NCBI RefSeq assembly: GCF_009363275.1
Contig: NZ_CP045324.1
Location: forward strand, 248,001 to 312,000
Length of the DNA: 64,000 nt
Source of the DNA: Marinobacter sp. THAF197a
GTDB lineage: Bacteria > Pseudomonadota > Gammaproteobacteria > Pseudomonadales > Oleiphilaceae
Reading direction: 5' to 3'
Below, in pieces: positions 7,900 to 17,038 of the stretch. Positions within the stretch are counted from its first letter, which is position 1. The number at the start of each line of letters is the position of its first letter. The position numbers and the translations under genes were made by a program. Below the pieces are notes generated by a model. The model worked only from the letters and a program-made list of their open reading frames with translations, did not search any database and was not told the origin of the DNA.

Positions 7900-9414
7900 A
7901 TGCCCAGCAGATCTGATGGCGAGCTGAACACCGCTATACCTGTATCCTTTTTCCAGAAGCTCGCATCAGGGGTTCCCGGTATTCTTTTTACCTACTGGCT
8001 GAGCCCAGACGGGCAGTCCCATCGTTATCCCTATGTCAGTGACCAGGTACAAGACCTGTTCGGCGTTGAGCCTGACCGGCTTAAAGAAGATGCCGAAGCA
8101 GTATTCTCGGTGATTCATCCAGAGGATGCGACCGGGGTGGCGGACAGTATCGTGCACTCGGCGCAGACTTTGGAGCCTTGGCGGTACCGGGCGCGTCTGA
8201 GGTTGCTGGATGGCCAGTATCAGTGGTTTGAGGCCCATTCAGTGCCGGAGCGCCAACCCGATGGCAGCACCATCTGGTATGGTCAGTTTCACAACATACA
8301 GCACTACAAAGAACTGGAGCAGACCCTTCGGGACAGCGAAGCGGAGTTCCAGTTTCAGGCGGGTTTTCAGAAGCTGATTGCCCGTTTGTCCGGAGAGTTT
8401 ATCCAACTTGGATTTGGTTCGATCGACGACTGCATTGATGAGTTACTCCGCTCCATTGGTGGTTTTTTTGGCATTGATCGAGCCTATGTCTATCGGTTCT
8501 CGCCGGATCACCTGACAATGACCAACACCCACGAATGGTGTGCGCCGGGGGTGGCGTCCCTGATGGCAGATCAGCAAGGTGTGGTGATTCAGGATTTTCA
8601 GTGGTGGCAAACGCAAATCAACGCGATGAAACACCAGAACCAGGTGGTTTTTATTGAGGACGTCAATCAGTTGCCGCCCGAGGCCGGCAACGAGCGTGCC
8701 CTGTTGGAGGCGCAGGGGGTCAGTTCCATGTTCTGCGTGCCCATCTGGATACGTGGCCAGGTAATGGGCTTTTTTGGCGTTGATTCGTTATCGCAAAGGC
8801 CTTGGCGGCAGGACATGGCAGACCTTCTGATCATTGTCTCCGGGCTTCTGTCTGGTGCTCTTGAGCGCAATCGCCTGGAGGAAGACTTGCTGAACCAGTC
8901 GATTCGCGACCCTCTCACCGGCCTTCACAACCGTCGCTACCTAATGCCCAGGCTGGACGAGGTGCTGGCAACCTGCAGCCGCCATGGTGAGCGTTTTTGC
9001 CTGGCGATGTTTGACATCGATCACTTTAAACGGATTAACGATAACCTGGGTCACCTGGCCGGGGACCAGGTGTTGGTGCGGTTTGCCGAGCTGCTTCTGG
9101 CGAACACGCGGAATACCGATGTGGTTTCCCGGTATGGCGGCGAGGAATTTCTCGTGGTTTTCACCGAAATGGCGGATTCGAATGCTCAGCCACTGGTGGA
9201 GCGAATCATGCACGCCGTCAGGGCGGAAAAGTTTGTGATTGGCAGCGAGACTTTCGGGATCACCGTAAGCGCGGGTTCTGCCTGTGTGGCGGAGCTTACC
9301 GAGGAGCCTGCCAGCCCGCACGCATTGATTGGGCTGGCAGACCAGCGGTTGTACCAGGCCAAACAGGGCGGTCGGGACTGCCTGGTCGATGCATCGGGGT
9401 TATCACGCATATAA
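7900..9414 (+). CDS. PAS-GAF-GGDEF diguanylate cyclase
   Basis: 504 residues from the ATG at 7900, which sits 11 bases after a GGGAG site; a TTG six codons upstream is also in frame. Residues about 20-135 form a PAS_3-type sensor (VIHPEDA, then a WFEAHSVPE-like strand); about 150-315 form a GAF-like domain; the rest is a GGDEF domain. The active-site loop reads GGEEF at residues 413-417, with an RNTD inhibitory I-site five residues upstream, so it should make c-di-GMP under product inhibition. There are no membrane segments, so it is a cytosolic sensor. The ligand is unknown. It is divergent from cobS, separated by about 150 bases. Confidence 0.9.
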   Translation: MPSRSDGELNTAIPVSFFQKLASGVPGILFTYWLSPDGQSHRYPYVSDQVQDLFGVEPDRLKEDAEAVFSVIHPEDATGVADSIVHSAQTLEPWRYRARLRLLDGQYQWFEAHSVPERQPDGSTIWYGQFHNIQHYKELEQTLRDSEAEFQFQAGFQKLIARLSGEFIQLGFGSIDDCIDELLRSIGGFFGIDRAYVYRFSPDHLTMTNTHEWCAPGVASLMADQQGVVIQDFQWWQTQINAMKHQNQVVFIEDVNQLPPEAGNERALLEAQGVSSMFCVPIWIRGQVMGFFGVDSLSQRPWRQDMADLLIIVSGLLSGALERNRLEEDLLNQSIRDPLTGLHNRRYLMPRLDEVLATCSRHGERFCLAMFDIDHFKRINDNLGHLAGDQVLVRFAELLLANTRNTDVVSRYGGEEFLVVFTEMADSNAQPLVERIMHAVRAEKFVIGSETFGITVSAGSACVAELTEEPASPHALIGLADQRLYQAKQGGRDCLVDASGLSRI

Positions 9415-9432
9415 GAAAACAGCATTTCACCT

Positions 9433-9456
9433 CATATATATTTTCGGTATATTCTT
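9433..9456. promoter_or_regulatory. AT-rich imperfect inverted repeat upstream of the persulfide dioxygenase gene
   Basis: The 24-base stretch contains an ATATA arm and a TATAT arm separated by seven bases, in an otherwise GC-rich region, about 45 bases before the ATG at 9500. Sulfur-detoxification operons in other proteobacteria are controlled by ArsR-type persulfide sensors (BigR/SqrR/YgaV) that bind AT-rich palindromes in this position. That assignment is inference; the stretch could equally be a promoter -10 region. Confidence 0.35.
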
Positions 9457-9499
9457 AGATCATAAAGTTAGTGATCGGCAGAGCCCAGAGGTGACGAGC

Positions 9500-10366
9500 A
9501 TGACACAGCCCATCGTCCAGCATTTTTTCGACGAGCCCACCAACACGTTCAGTTACGTGGTGCGTGACCCGAACAGCCAGGCCTGTGCCATTCTGGATTC
9601 CGTGCTGGATTTCGACTATGCCGCAGGTCGCACCGATGTGCGTTCGGCTGACGGCATTATTGAGTATGTTCGCGCTCACAACCTGATCGTTGAGTGGATC
9701 CTTGAAACCCACGTGCACGCCGATCACCTTTCCGCCGCCCCCTACCTGCACGAGAAACTCGGTGGCAAGACGGGTATTGGCGCAAAAATCGTCGATGTTC
9801 AGGAAATCTTTGGTAAGGCGTTCAATGCCGGTACCGAGTTTACCCGTGACGGCAGCCAGTTTGACCGGCTGTTCGAAGAGGGCGATACCCTCGCCATCGG
9901 CAACCTGGAAGGTCGGGTGCTGCACACTCCGGGCCACACTCCCGCTTGTCTGACCTATGTGATTGGCGATGCCGCTTTCGTTGGCGACACCTTGTTTATG
10001 CCCGATTACGGCACCGCTCGCTGCGACTTTCCGGGTGGTGATGCCCGTACCCTGTACCGGTCAATCCAGAAAGTGCTGTCGTTGCCGGCCGAGACCCGGA
10101 TTTTTCTGTGCCACGATTACAAAGCGCCTGGTCGTGACGAGTACCACCACATGACCACCGTCGCGGAACAGCGTGAGGCCAACGTGCACGTGCACGAGGG
10201 AATTTCAGAGGATGAATTTGTCAGAATGCGCACCGAGCGGGATGCCACTCTGGATATGCCCCGGCTCATCCTGCCGTCGGTGCAGGTGAACATGCGCGCC
10301 GGTCACATGCCGCCGGCTGAGGATAACGGCCAGGTGTACCTGAAAGTTCCAATCAACCGGTTCTGA
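9500..10366 (+). CDS. Type III persulfide dioxygenase-like MBL-fold protein (Blh/ETHE1 family)
   Basis: 288 residues starting at the ATG at 9500. The metallo-beta-lactamase motif ETHVHADHLSA lies near residue 73, and the later ligands are in TPGHTPACLTYV, GDTLFMPDYGTARCDFPGG and LCHDYKAPGRDE. This pattern, with single-iron His/His/Asp ligation, is characteristic of persulfide dioxygenases, which oxidise glutathione persulfide to sulfite. Its length and the C-terminal SVQVNMRAGHMPP block are like Blh/PDO type III rather than short ETHE1. The next gene, 7 bases downstream, is a SulP transporter, which fits sulfite/sulfate disposal. No rhodanese domain is fused and no SQR gene is present in the window. 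Confidence 0.86.
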   Translation: MTQPIVQHFFDEPTNTFSYVVRDPNSQACAILDSVLDFDYAAGRTDVRSADGIIEYVRAHNLIVEWILETHVHADHLSAAPYLHEKLGGKTGIGAKIVDVQEIFGKAFNAGTEFTRDGSQFDRLFEEGDTLAIGNLEGRVLHTPGHTPACLTYVIGDAAFVGDTLFMPDYGTARCDFPGGDARTLYRSIQKVLSLPAETRIFLCHDYKAPGRDEYHHMTTVAEQREANVHVHEGISEDEFVRMRTERDATLDMPRLILPSVQVNMRAGHMPPAEDNGQVYLKVPINRF

Positions 10367-10373
10367 ACCCGGC

Positions 10374-12095
10374 ATGAACCTCAAACATTATCTGCCCGTT
10401 CTGCAATGGGCGCCAAAGTACAGTCGTGATCAGGCGACCAGTGATCTGGTCGCGGCGGTGATTGTCACCGTGATGCTGATTCCCCAGTCGCTGGCTTACG
10501 CTTTGCTGGCTGGGTTGCCGGCGCAGGTCGGGCTATACGCCAGTATTCTGCCGTTGGTAGTGTATGCGGTGTTCGGCACCAGCAGGACCTTGTCAGTGGG
10601 TCCAGTGGCGGTGGTATCGTTGATGACGGCGGCGGCCCTGGCGCCGCTGGCCGAGGTGGGCACACCGGAGTACATTGCCGGTGCCGTGCTGATTGCGGTG
10701 ATGTCTGGCCTGATGCTGACGGTGATGGGCATCCTGCGGCTGGGCTTCCTGGCGAACTTCCTCAGCCATCCGGTCATCTCCGGTTTTATGACGGCCTCGG
10801 GCATCGTGATTGCGGCGAGTCAGCTCAAACACGTGTTCGGAATTCAGGCCTCGGGCCATAACCTTTGGGAGATCGGCGGCTCCTTGTTGGCATCTCTGCC
10901 GGAAACCAACATTCCTACCCTGCTGGTAGGGGGTGGCGCGCTGGCATTCCTGCTGTGGTCCCGACAGTTTCTGAAGCCGTTGCTGATCCGGCTGGGCCTG
11001 GCCAACAGGCGCGCAGATATCATCACCAAAACCGCTCCGATTCTGGCGGTGGTGGTGACCACGCTGATCGCCTGGTGGCTGAATCTGGACGAGAAAGGCG
11101 TTCGCCTGGTGGGCGAGGTTCCGGCCGGGTTACCCGCATTTACCATGCCGGCACTGGATTTGGCGATCTGGTCGCAGTTGGCGGTCAGTGCCCTGCTGAT
11201 CAGTGTGGTTGGCTTTGTCGAATCGGTGTCGGTGGGCCAGACCCTGGCCGCAAAACGGCGCCAGAGAATCGATCCGGACCAGGAGTTGATCGGCCTGGGC
11301 ACTGCGAACTTGGGCTCCGGGCTCTCCGGAGGGATGCCGGTGACCGGTGGTTTTTCCCGTTCGGTGGTGAACTTCGAGGCCGGCGCAGAAACGCCGGCGG
11401 CCGGCGCTTACACGGCAGTCGGTATCGCCCTGGCCACGTTGTTCCTGACTCCGGCCATCGCCTGGCTGCCCCAGGCCACCCTGGCGGCCACGATCATTGT
11501 GGCGGTCGCCACGCTGATTGACCTGCCAGCGCTGGGCCGCACCTTCAGGTACTCCCGGACGGATTTCGGTGCCATGCTGGCGACCATTGTGCTGACGCTG
11601 GTTCACAGCGTTGAGGCAGGCATTATTACAGGTGTTGCCCTGTCGATCGGCCTGTTTCTGTACCGCACCAGCCGCCCCCACAGTGCCGTGGTGGGCCGGG
11701 TGCCGGGCACCGAGCACTTCCGGAATGTTCTGCGCCACGACGTGGAACTGTGCCCGAAAGTGACTTTTTTGCGGGTGGACGAAAGCCTCTACTTTGCCAA
11801 CGCCCGGTTCCTGGAGGAGCGAGTGATGGACCTGGTCACCCGGGAACCAAAGCTGACCGACCTGGTGCTGGTCTGCCCGGCGGTGAACCTGGTGGATGCG
11901 TCAGCCCTGGAAAGCCTGGAAGCCATCAACGAGCGGCTGACCGATGCCGGGGTGCGGCTGCATCTGTCGGAGGTGAAAGGTCCGGTGATGGATCGGCTGA
12001 AGGGTACCGAGCTCATCCGGCACCTCGGGGGCAACGTCCACCTGAGCACCTTTGCGGCCTGGCAGTCCCTGACCGGGCGTACCACCCCGGAGTGA
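10374..12095 (+). CDS. SulP-family anion transporter with C-terminal STAS domain
   Basis: 573 residues. The SulP signature (IPQSLAYALLAGLPAQVGLY near residue 38, then FGTSRTLSVGPVAVVSLMTA) is clear, followed by a long membrane core and a cytosolic STAS domain from about residue 450 with the phosphorylation-loop-like LVDASALESL. SulP proteins carry sulfate, bicarbonate or dicarboxylates. Being seven bases behind a persulfide dioxygenase gene, this one probably handles sulfate or sulfite, and direction of transport cannot be read from sequence. There is no carbonic anhydrase gene next to it, which argues against a bicarbonate role. Confidence 0.92.
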   Translation: MNLKHYLPVLQWAPKYSRDQATSDLVAAVIVTVMLIPQSLAYALLAGLPAQVGLYASILPLVVYAVFGTSRTLSVGPVAVVSLMTAAALAPLAEVGTPEYIAGAVLIAVMSGLMLTVMGILRLGFLANFLSHPVISGFMTASGIVIAASQLKHVFGIQASGHNLWEIGGSLLASLPETNIPTLLVGGGALAFLLWSRQFLKPLLIRLGLANRRADIITKTAPILAVVVTTLIAWWLNLDEKGVRLVGEVPAGLPAFTMPALDLAIWSQLAVSALLISVVGFVESVSVGQTLAAKRRQRIDPDQELIGLGTANLGSGLSGGMPVTGGFSRSVVNFEAGAETPAAGAYTAVGIALATLFLTPAIAWLPQATLAATIIVAVATLIDLPALGRTFRYSRTDFGAMLATIVLTLVHSVEAGIITGVALSIGLFLYRTSRPHSAVVGRVPGTEHFRNVLRHDVELCPKVTFLRVDESLYFANARFLEERVMDLVTREPKLTDLVLVCPAVNLVDASALESLEAINERLTDAGVRLHLSEVKGPVMDRLKGTELIRHLGGNVHLSTFAAWQSLTGRTTPE

Positions 12096-12182
12096 CCGGG
12101 GTCATGTGATCCCATTGACCGGTCGGGGGGTATCAGTAAACACTGCCCCGCGCATCCGATGCTATGGTAACCGGTGACTTTG

Positions 12183-12842
12183 ATGGGAATGACCGAAAAC
12201 CTGCTTTCAACCAGCCAGTGGTTGCTGACCGCGGTGGTCTTTGTGCTGGTGTTGCTGGCAGCCTTGCGCTCGGTGGATTGGCAGGCACTGAAGAAAGACA
12301 ACGCCACCCAGCACTCGCTGTTTGGTGCGGCGGTGGTGTTGGGCTTTGTGTGGCAGCTGCGGGCTGGCATCTCGCCCGGGCTGGCTATCCACATTTTTGG
12401 CATCACCGTAATCACCCTGATGCTTGGCTGGGCGTTGGCCATCATCAGCGGTTTGTTTGCACTGGTGATCACCGTCATTACCGGCCGTGAACCACTGTTG
12501 ATGTTTGCCGCCAATGGCCTGGTCACGGTGATGGTGCCGGCCCTGGTTACCCACGCCATCATGCTGTGGGAGCGGCGCAGGGATTTTCGCAACTTCTTTG
12601 CCTACATCTTCTTTTGCGGGTTCTTTGGTGCCGGGCTGTCGGTGGCCGCAGCCGGTGTTCTGATGTGCGTGATGCTATGGTCCAGTGGCGTTTATACCTT
12701 CGAGACCCTGGTACACGAATACCTGCGTTACCTGCCTCTGTTCATGATTCCGGAAGGCTTTGTGAACGGTGTTTTTGTCACCGGCCTGATGGTGTTTCAC
12801 CCGGATCGGCTCAGTACCCTGGACCAGCGACGATACCGGTAG
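12183..12842 (+). CDS. CbiM-like energy-coupling-factor membrane protein
   Basis: 219 residues when started at the ATG at 12183, five bases behind a GGTGA; a GTG at 12174 and an ATG at 12189 are alternatives. The protein is almost entirely hydrophobic, with about six membrane segments and the C-terminal PEGFVNGVFVTGLMVFHPDR segment seen in CbiM-like proteins of pseudomonads and relatives. Classical CbiM is the substrate-capture component for cobalt or nickel in ECF transporters with CbiQ/CbiO. No CbiN, CbiQ or CbiO gene is adjacent, so any metal role (cobalt would suit the B12 genes at the left edge) is inference. Confidence 0.65.
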   Translation: MGMTENLLSTSQWLLTAVVFVLVLLAALRSVDWQALKKDNATQHSLFGAAVVLGFVWQLRAGISPGLAIHIFGITVITLMLGWALAIISGLFALVITVITGREPLLMFAANGLVTVMVPALVTHAIMLWERRRDFRNFFAYIFFCGFFGAGLSVAAAGVLMCVMLWSSGVYTFETLVHEYLRYLPLFMIPEGFVNGVFVTGLMVFHPDRLSTLDQRRYR

Positions 12843-12848
12843 CGCCCG

Positions 12849-14978
12849 TCAGATGCCTCCGCCCAGGACGGAGGTTTCTTCGTGTTTGACCAGGCTGCGA
12901 TGGTGGCGCACCTGATTGCGCCACTGCGCGAGCCAAGGCAGCACAGCCTTCGCTGGCATGGGGCGGGCAACGCCATAGCCCTGAATGAGGTTGCACCCCA
13001 TATCCCTGAGGGCGCGAGCATGCTCCATGGTTTCGACGCCTTCCGCAAGAACCGGGTGGTCGAAGCGTTGTGCAAGGAAAATAACGCTTTCCACAATCGC
13101 TCGGTCACTGGCATCGGTGAGCATATTGCGGACGAAACTCTGGTCGATCTTGATCACATCCACCGGCAGGGTGCGCAGGTAAGTCAGTGACGAGAAACCG
13201 GTGCCGAAGTCGTCCAGTGCCACCTGCAACCCCAGGGACTGGCAGCGAGCCAACACGTTGCTTGCGCGCTTGGTGTCTTCCAGCGCGGTGGATTCCAGTA
13301 CCTCCAGTGTGATCTGGCCTGGGCGCACATCCGGATGGCTGTGCAGGTAGCTCTCCAGGTAATCCGCGAAACTTCGGTCCATCAGGTGGGGTGCGCTGAT
13401 GTTGATGCTAACGGCGAGCGATTCGTCCGCCTCGTGCCACAGGTTCATCTGGTGGATGGCTTCCTTGAGTACCCATTGGCCCAGCGGAATCTCCAGATGG
13501 CTGTTGGCGACAGCTGGCAAGAACTCACTGGGGGCAACCAGCCCTTTATCCGGATGATTCCAGCGAATCAGCGCCTCGATTCCAGTGACCTCGTTATCGG
13601 CCAGGCGTACTTGGGGCTGGAAATAGAGTTCAAATTCTTCACATTCCAGTGCGCGGGCTATTTCCATTAACCGGTTCCGGCGCTGCCGGCGGTGGGCATC
13701 CAGGCCGGGGTCGAAAATGTGGAACTGATTCCGGCCCTTTTCTTTGGCGGCATACATGGCCTGGTCAGCGTGGCGAATCAGGCCCTCTGCATCGGTGTCG
13801 TCCTCCGGATACAGGGTGACGCCCAGGCTGGCGGTGAGGTTGACGGTGTGGCCACCAATTTGCAGGGGCTCGCTGACACTGGCGAGTATTCGCGAATACA
13901 CGGGCTCCGGGCTGTCGCTCTGCAGCAGAAGCACGAACTCATCACCTCCGATGCGGGCGATGGTATCACCACTGCGGAGGTTGCCGGTGAGGCGCTCGGC
14001 GGTTGCCCGCAGCGCCTGATTGCCGATGTCATGGCCCAGCTGGTCGTTGATGGCTTTAAAGCCGTCCAGGTCCAGGTAGCAGATGGACAGCACCCGCTTC
14101 TGACGATCCGCATGGGTACGGGCCGAGCGAATACGTTCTTCCAGCAGCTGCCGGTTCGGCAGCCCGGTTAGGTCGTCATAGTTGGCGGCGCGGTCAAGTT
14201 CCTTGGCATGATTTTTCAGGGCCGTGATATCGGAGAATGCGGCCACGTAGTAGCAACGCCCGGGCTCCTCCAGGTGAACCCGGCTGATCGATAGCAGCTC
14301 TGCGTACTCTTCTCCGTTTTTGCGGCGGTTCCAGATTTCGCCCCGCCAGTGATCCGTCTTCTCAATCGACGTCCACATGGACTGATAGTATTCGCGGGAG
14401 TGGCGACCGGAGCTCAGGATCGAAGGATTTAACCCGAGTACTTCCGGGCGACTGTAGCCGGTGATGCGGGAGAAGGCCGGATTGACGTCGATAATCCGAT
14501 TGAAGTGATCAGTAATGACAATCGCTTCGTGGCTGCGATCAAACACGCTGGCGGCGATGCGTAAGCCGCGCTCACTGTTTTTCCGATCGGAGATATTGGT
14601 CTGGATGACTACGAAGCCAGGCTCGACACCCTCGCTTTCGCCAACGGGCATGCAGTAGGTGTGCACCCAGTATGGGGTGCCATCAGCCGTGTAGTTGAGG
14701 ATGTCTTCCTCGAACACTTCGCCACGGAACAGGTGTTGGCGAATGCGGCGGACGGTCTCGGTGTCGGTGTCCGGCCCGTGGAGAAAGTCGCCGGGGTTCT
14801 TGCCTGCTATGGCGTCGAGGTGAAAGCCGGTATGACGTTCGAAAGCGGTGTTTACCCATTCGATGCGACCACCAGCATCCAGAATGAGCACCAGATTGCG
14901 GGTGGCAGAGGCCACCAATGCCAGACGCTTGGAGTCAATATCCGGTGACATATTGTTGGAATCAGGGGCATTCGACAT
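12849..14978 (-). CDS. PAS-PAS-GGDEF-EAL cyclic-di-GMP protein
   Basis: 709 residues. Two PAS domains come first (about 15-125 with a PAC strand, and about 140-250 with VITDHFNRIIDVNPAFSRIT), then GGDEF and EAL domains. The cyclase loop GGDEF is at residues 344-348 with an RSGD I-site upstream. The phosphodiesterase domain has EAL at 468-470, a DDFGTG loop and a KIDQSFV metal-binding strand, so both active sites look intact. There are no membrane spans, so it is a soluble sensor of unknown ligand. It lies downstream of regA on the same strand, separated by about 200 bases. Confidence 0.93.
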   Translation of the reverse strand: MSNAPDSNNMSPDIDSKRLALVASATRNLVLILDAGGRIEWVNTAFERHTGFHLDAIAGKNPGDFLHGPDTDTETVRRIRQHLFRGEVFEEDILNYTADGTPYWVHTYCMPVGESEGVEPGFVVIQTNISDRKNSERGLRIAASVFDRSHEAIVITDHFNRIIDVNPAFSRITGYSRPEVLGLNPSILSSGRHSREYYQSMWTSIEKTDHWRGEIWNRRKNGEEYAELLSISRVHLEEPGRCYYVAAFSDITALKNHAKELDRAANYDDLTGLPNRQLLEERIRSARTHADRQKRVLSICYLDLDGFKAINDQLGHDIGNQALRATAERLTGNLRSGDTIARIGGDEFVLLLQSDSPEPVYSRILASVSEPLQIGGHTVNLTASLGVTLYPEDDTDAEGLIRHADQAMYAAKEKGRNQFHIFDPGLDAHRRQRRNRLMEIARALECEEFELYFQPQVRLADNEVTGIEALIRWNHPDKGLVAPSEFLPAVANSHLEIPLGQWVLKEAIHQMNLWHEADESLAVSINISAPHLMDRSFADYLESYLHSHPDVRPGQITLEVLESTALEDTKRASNVLARCQSLGLQVALDDFGTGFSSLTYLRTLPVDVIKIDQSFVRNMLTDASDRAIVESVIFLAQRFDHPVLAEGVETMEHARALRDMGCNLIQGYGVARPMPAKAVLPWLAQWRNQVRHHRSLVKHEETSVLGGGI
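12856..12880 (+). terminator. Candidate intrinsic terminator for the CbiM-like gene
   Basis: CCTCCG, a seven-base loop, then CGGAGG followed by TTTCTT, 14 bases after the stop of the plus-strand gene. The hairpin lies within the last codons of the convergent GGDEF-EAL gene. The stem is short and the T-run is interrupted, so this is a moderate call. Confidence 0.5.
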
Positions 14979-15176
14979 GTGTCGGGTGTTCCGGGTAACG
15001 GTGGTTTGGGTGTTTCTCTCCTCCCTGTGAGAGGGTGTGTCCGTTTATTGCAACCTCACAACGGGGCACGATGCTAGCCTATCTGGCCCGATAAGACATT
15101 GGACCAAAGCGGTGTATGGTTGATTGAAGTCAATTTCTGGCGACATTCTCTCGAGTCAACAGGGGGCCACCGTCTT

Positions 15177-15707
15177 TCAGCGCCAGCGTGAGTGTTTTTG
15201 CAGTTTGCGTTGCAGGGTCCGCCGGTGCATGTTCAGGGCCCGGGCGGTGGCGGAAATGTTGCCATCGTGTTCGTTCAGTACGCGCTGGATGTGTTCCCAC
15301 TCCATTTCTTCCACCGACGGCGGCTCGGGTCTCAGGGCCGGTGGTGTGTTCAGCGGTTCGAAACCGTTCATTAACTGGCTCACGGTAACCGGCTTGCACA
15401 GGTAGTTGGCGGCGCCGCGGCGCATGGCTTCCACCGCGGTGGCAATGCTGCCGTAACCGGTCAGCACCAGTACTTCCAGGTCTGGATGGTGTTCCAGAAG
15501 GTCCGGCAACAGTTGCAGGCCACTTTCCCCGGCCAGGTTGAGATCCAGCACACACCGATTCACCTCCTGGCTGCGGATGGCCTTCAGAGCGCTGTCGGCA
15601 TCGCTGGCGCAGAGCGTTTCAATGCCCTGGCGAGACAGGGAGCGGGCCAGAACCTGGAGAAAAGCCTGGTCATCGTCGACCAGCAGCCAGAGTTCCCGAA
15701 TCGTCAT
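15177..15707 (-). CDS. regA: RegA/PrrA/RoxR-type redox response regulator
   Basis: 176 residues, the usual length for this compact family. The receiver has the acidic pair in LLVDDDQAF, the phospho-acceptor in VLDLNLAGESGLQLL and the lysine in YLCKPVT. A proline-rich linker (TPPALRPEPPS) leads to the Fis-like helix-turn-helix GNISATARALNMHRRTLQRK, which is nearly invariant in RegA, ActR, PrrA and RoxR. These regulators control respiration, redox balance and carbon/nitrogen metabolism. The start overlaps the sensor gene's stop by four bases (ATGA), so the pair is translationally coupled. The order, sensor before regulator, matches the RoxSR pair of pseudomonads. Confidence 0.93.
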   Translation of the reverse strand: MTIRELWLLVDDDQAFLQVLARSLSRQGIETLCASDADSALKAIRSQEVNRCVLDLNLAGESGLQLLPDLLEHHPDLEVLVLTGYGSIATAVEAMRRGAANYLCKPVTVSQLMNGFEPLNTPPALRPEPPSVEEMEWEHIQRVLNEHDGNISATARALNMHRRTLQRKLQKHSRWR

Positions 15708-16984
15708 GGTTGTACCTCCTCGCCTCGCGGCTGGGCAACCGGTAGATCGATGACCATGGTGGTACCTGTTTCACCGGCCATGGCCCGGAGATTGCCCCCA
15801 AGCCTCTGGATCGTGGCGTTGGAGAGGAACAATCCGACCCCGAGGCCATGACGGGAGTCGACAATGTCCTCACCCGGTGTGCCCTGCAGGGCGGTTTCGA
15901 GGCCGTCACCCTTGTCCTCGACAATCACCTCCACCCGGCCGGAGGCGGACAGCTGGCTTCTGATGGCGACCCAGGATGGGCTTGCTGTCAGAGCGTTTGC
16001 CATCAGGTTGAGTATCGCCTGGTCCAGCGTGGCATCCACGGCCACCGAGACGTCTGGGTGGGTAGCCGGCCATTGAACCGGCCCCGACGGCCATAGCAGG
16101 GTGGCCGACTCCCTGAGCCTGGCGAGCCAGTCTTTGACCCCCAGTATTTCCAGTTGCGCTGTGCGGGCTTCAATCGCCGCTTTGGTCAGTTGCTGCAAGT
16201 GCTGACTGCACAGGTTCAACTGCTGACCCATCAGGTCGAGATCTTCAGTCAGCGCAACGGAGGTCTGGCCCTCAGTATGGGAGCGTATCTCATCCAGCAA
16301 CAGGGTCATGGTATTCAGCGGGGTACCCAACCGGTGGGCAACCGCAGCCGAGGATAGGCCGAGGGCGATGATCTGTTCATCCCGCAAACGGTTTTCCCGG
16401 AAGTGTGAGAGCTGGGACTGTTGCAGCCTTAGCCTGCGGGACAGGGTGCCAACCACCAAAAGCAGAATGGCGGCGGTCAGGGCGAAGGTCACCCACATGC
16501 CCACCAGATGCAGCTTGGCCAGGTCTGCCGAGTGGTGGTCATGCATGACCGGGGTGTGCCAGAGCACCAGCGCTGTATATACCGCAACGCCGGTGACGGT
16601 AAGGACAATGCTCTGGCGGCTGGGCACCAGAATGATGGCGACGGCAATGGGCAGTAGCAGCAAAGAGACCAGAGGGTTGGTGTAGCCACCGGTGAAATAC
16701 AGCCAGCAGCCGATCAGGAACAGATCTGTGGCCAGTGTCAGGCTGACCGGCACGAAAGCCTCGGGGGGCTTACGGCTGAACCACAGCCAGGCGAGTGTGG
16801 CCAGGACGGCATAAAGCAGGCTGAGGATCAGGGCTTCGGCCCGGTGGGCCAGTGTTACAGTGGTTTCGGCAACGGCAATCGCGACCAGTTGCGTGGCAAT
16901 GATAGCCAGCCGCATGCCCAGCAGATATCGGGCTGTCTGGCGAAAACCGGTTTGAGAGTGTGTGAGCCATTCCATAGCCGGCAT
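15704..16984 (-). CDS. regB: RegB/PrrB/RoxS-type redox sensor histidine kinase
   Basis: 426 residues with six N-terminal membrane segments up to about residue 185. The quinone-binding GGYTNPL motif is at residues 99-105, matching the RegB GGxxNPF consensus except for the final residue. The phospho-acceptor histidine is H217 in AVAHRLGTPLNTM; RegB proteins usually read HELGTPL, so the residue after His is Arg rather than Glu. N-box NLMANALTASP, DKGDGLE and HGLGVGLFLS complete the ATPase domain. It should sense the quinone-pool redox state and phosphorylate the adjacent regulator. It lies 54 bases downstream of the PPDK-like gene and may be transcribed with it. Confidence 0.9.
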   Translation of the reverse strand: MPAMEWLTHSQTGFRQTARYLLGMRLAIIATQLVAIAVAETTVTLAHRAEALILSLLYAVLATLAWLWFSRKPPEAFVPVSLTLATDLFLIGCWLYFTGGYTNPLVSLLLLPIAVAIILVPSRQSIVLTVTGVAVYTALVLWHTPVMHDHHSADLAKLHLVGMWVTFALTAAILLLVVGTLSRRLRLQQSQLSHFRENRLRDEQIIALGLSSAAVAHRLGTPLNTMTLLLDEIRSHTEGQTSVALTEDLDLMGQQLNLCSQHLQQLTKAAIEARTAQLEILGVKDWLARLRESATLLWPSGPVQWPATHPDVSVAVDATLDQAILNLMANALTASPSWVAIRSQLSASGRVEVIVEDKGDGLETALQGTPGEDIVDSRHGLGVGLFLSNATIQRLGGNLRAMAGETGTTMVIDLPVAQPRGEEVQP

Positions 16985-17038
16985 TCTAGCAGCATGCCAT
17001 CGGTCATGGTGGTGAAAACAGCGTTGGGTTGCGACGGG

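Noticed and set aside
12919..12930. GCCACTG, resembling the cobalamin riboswitch B12 box
   Set aside because: It lies inside the coding region of the GGDEF-EAL gene on the opposite strand and has none of the surrounding riboswitch elements. I found no B12 box upstream of btuC, cobB, cobS or the copper receptor.
15087..15094. CCCGATAA, similar to a FliA -10 element
   Set aside because: There is no matching -35 at 11 bases, and it points away from any start codon. The similar CCCGATAA at 7851-7858 before the GGDEF gene also lacks a good -35.
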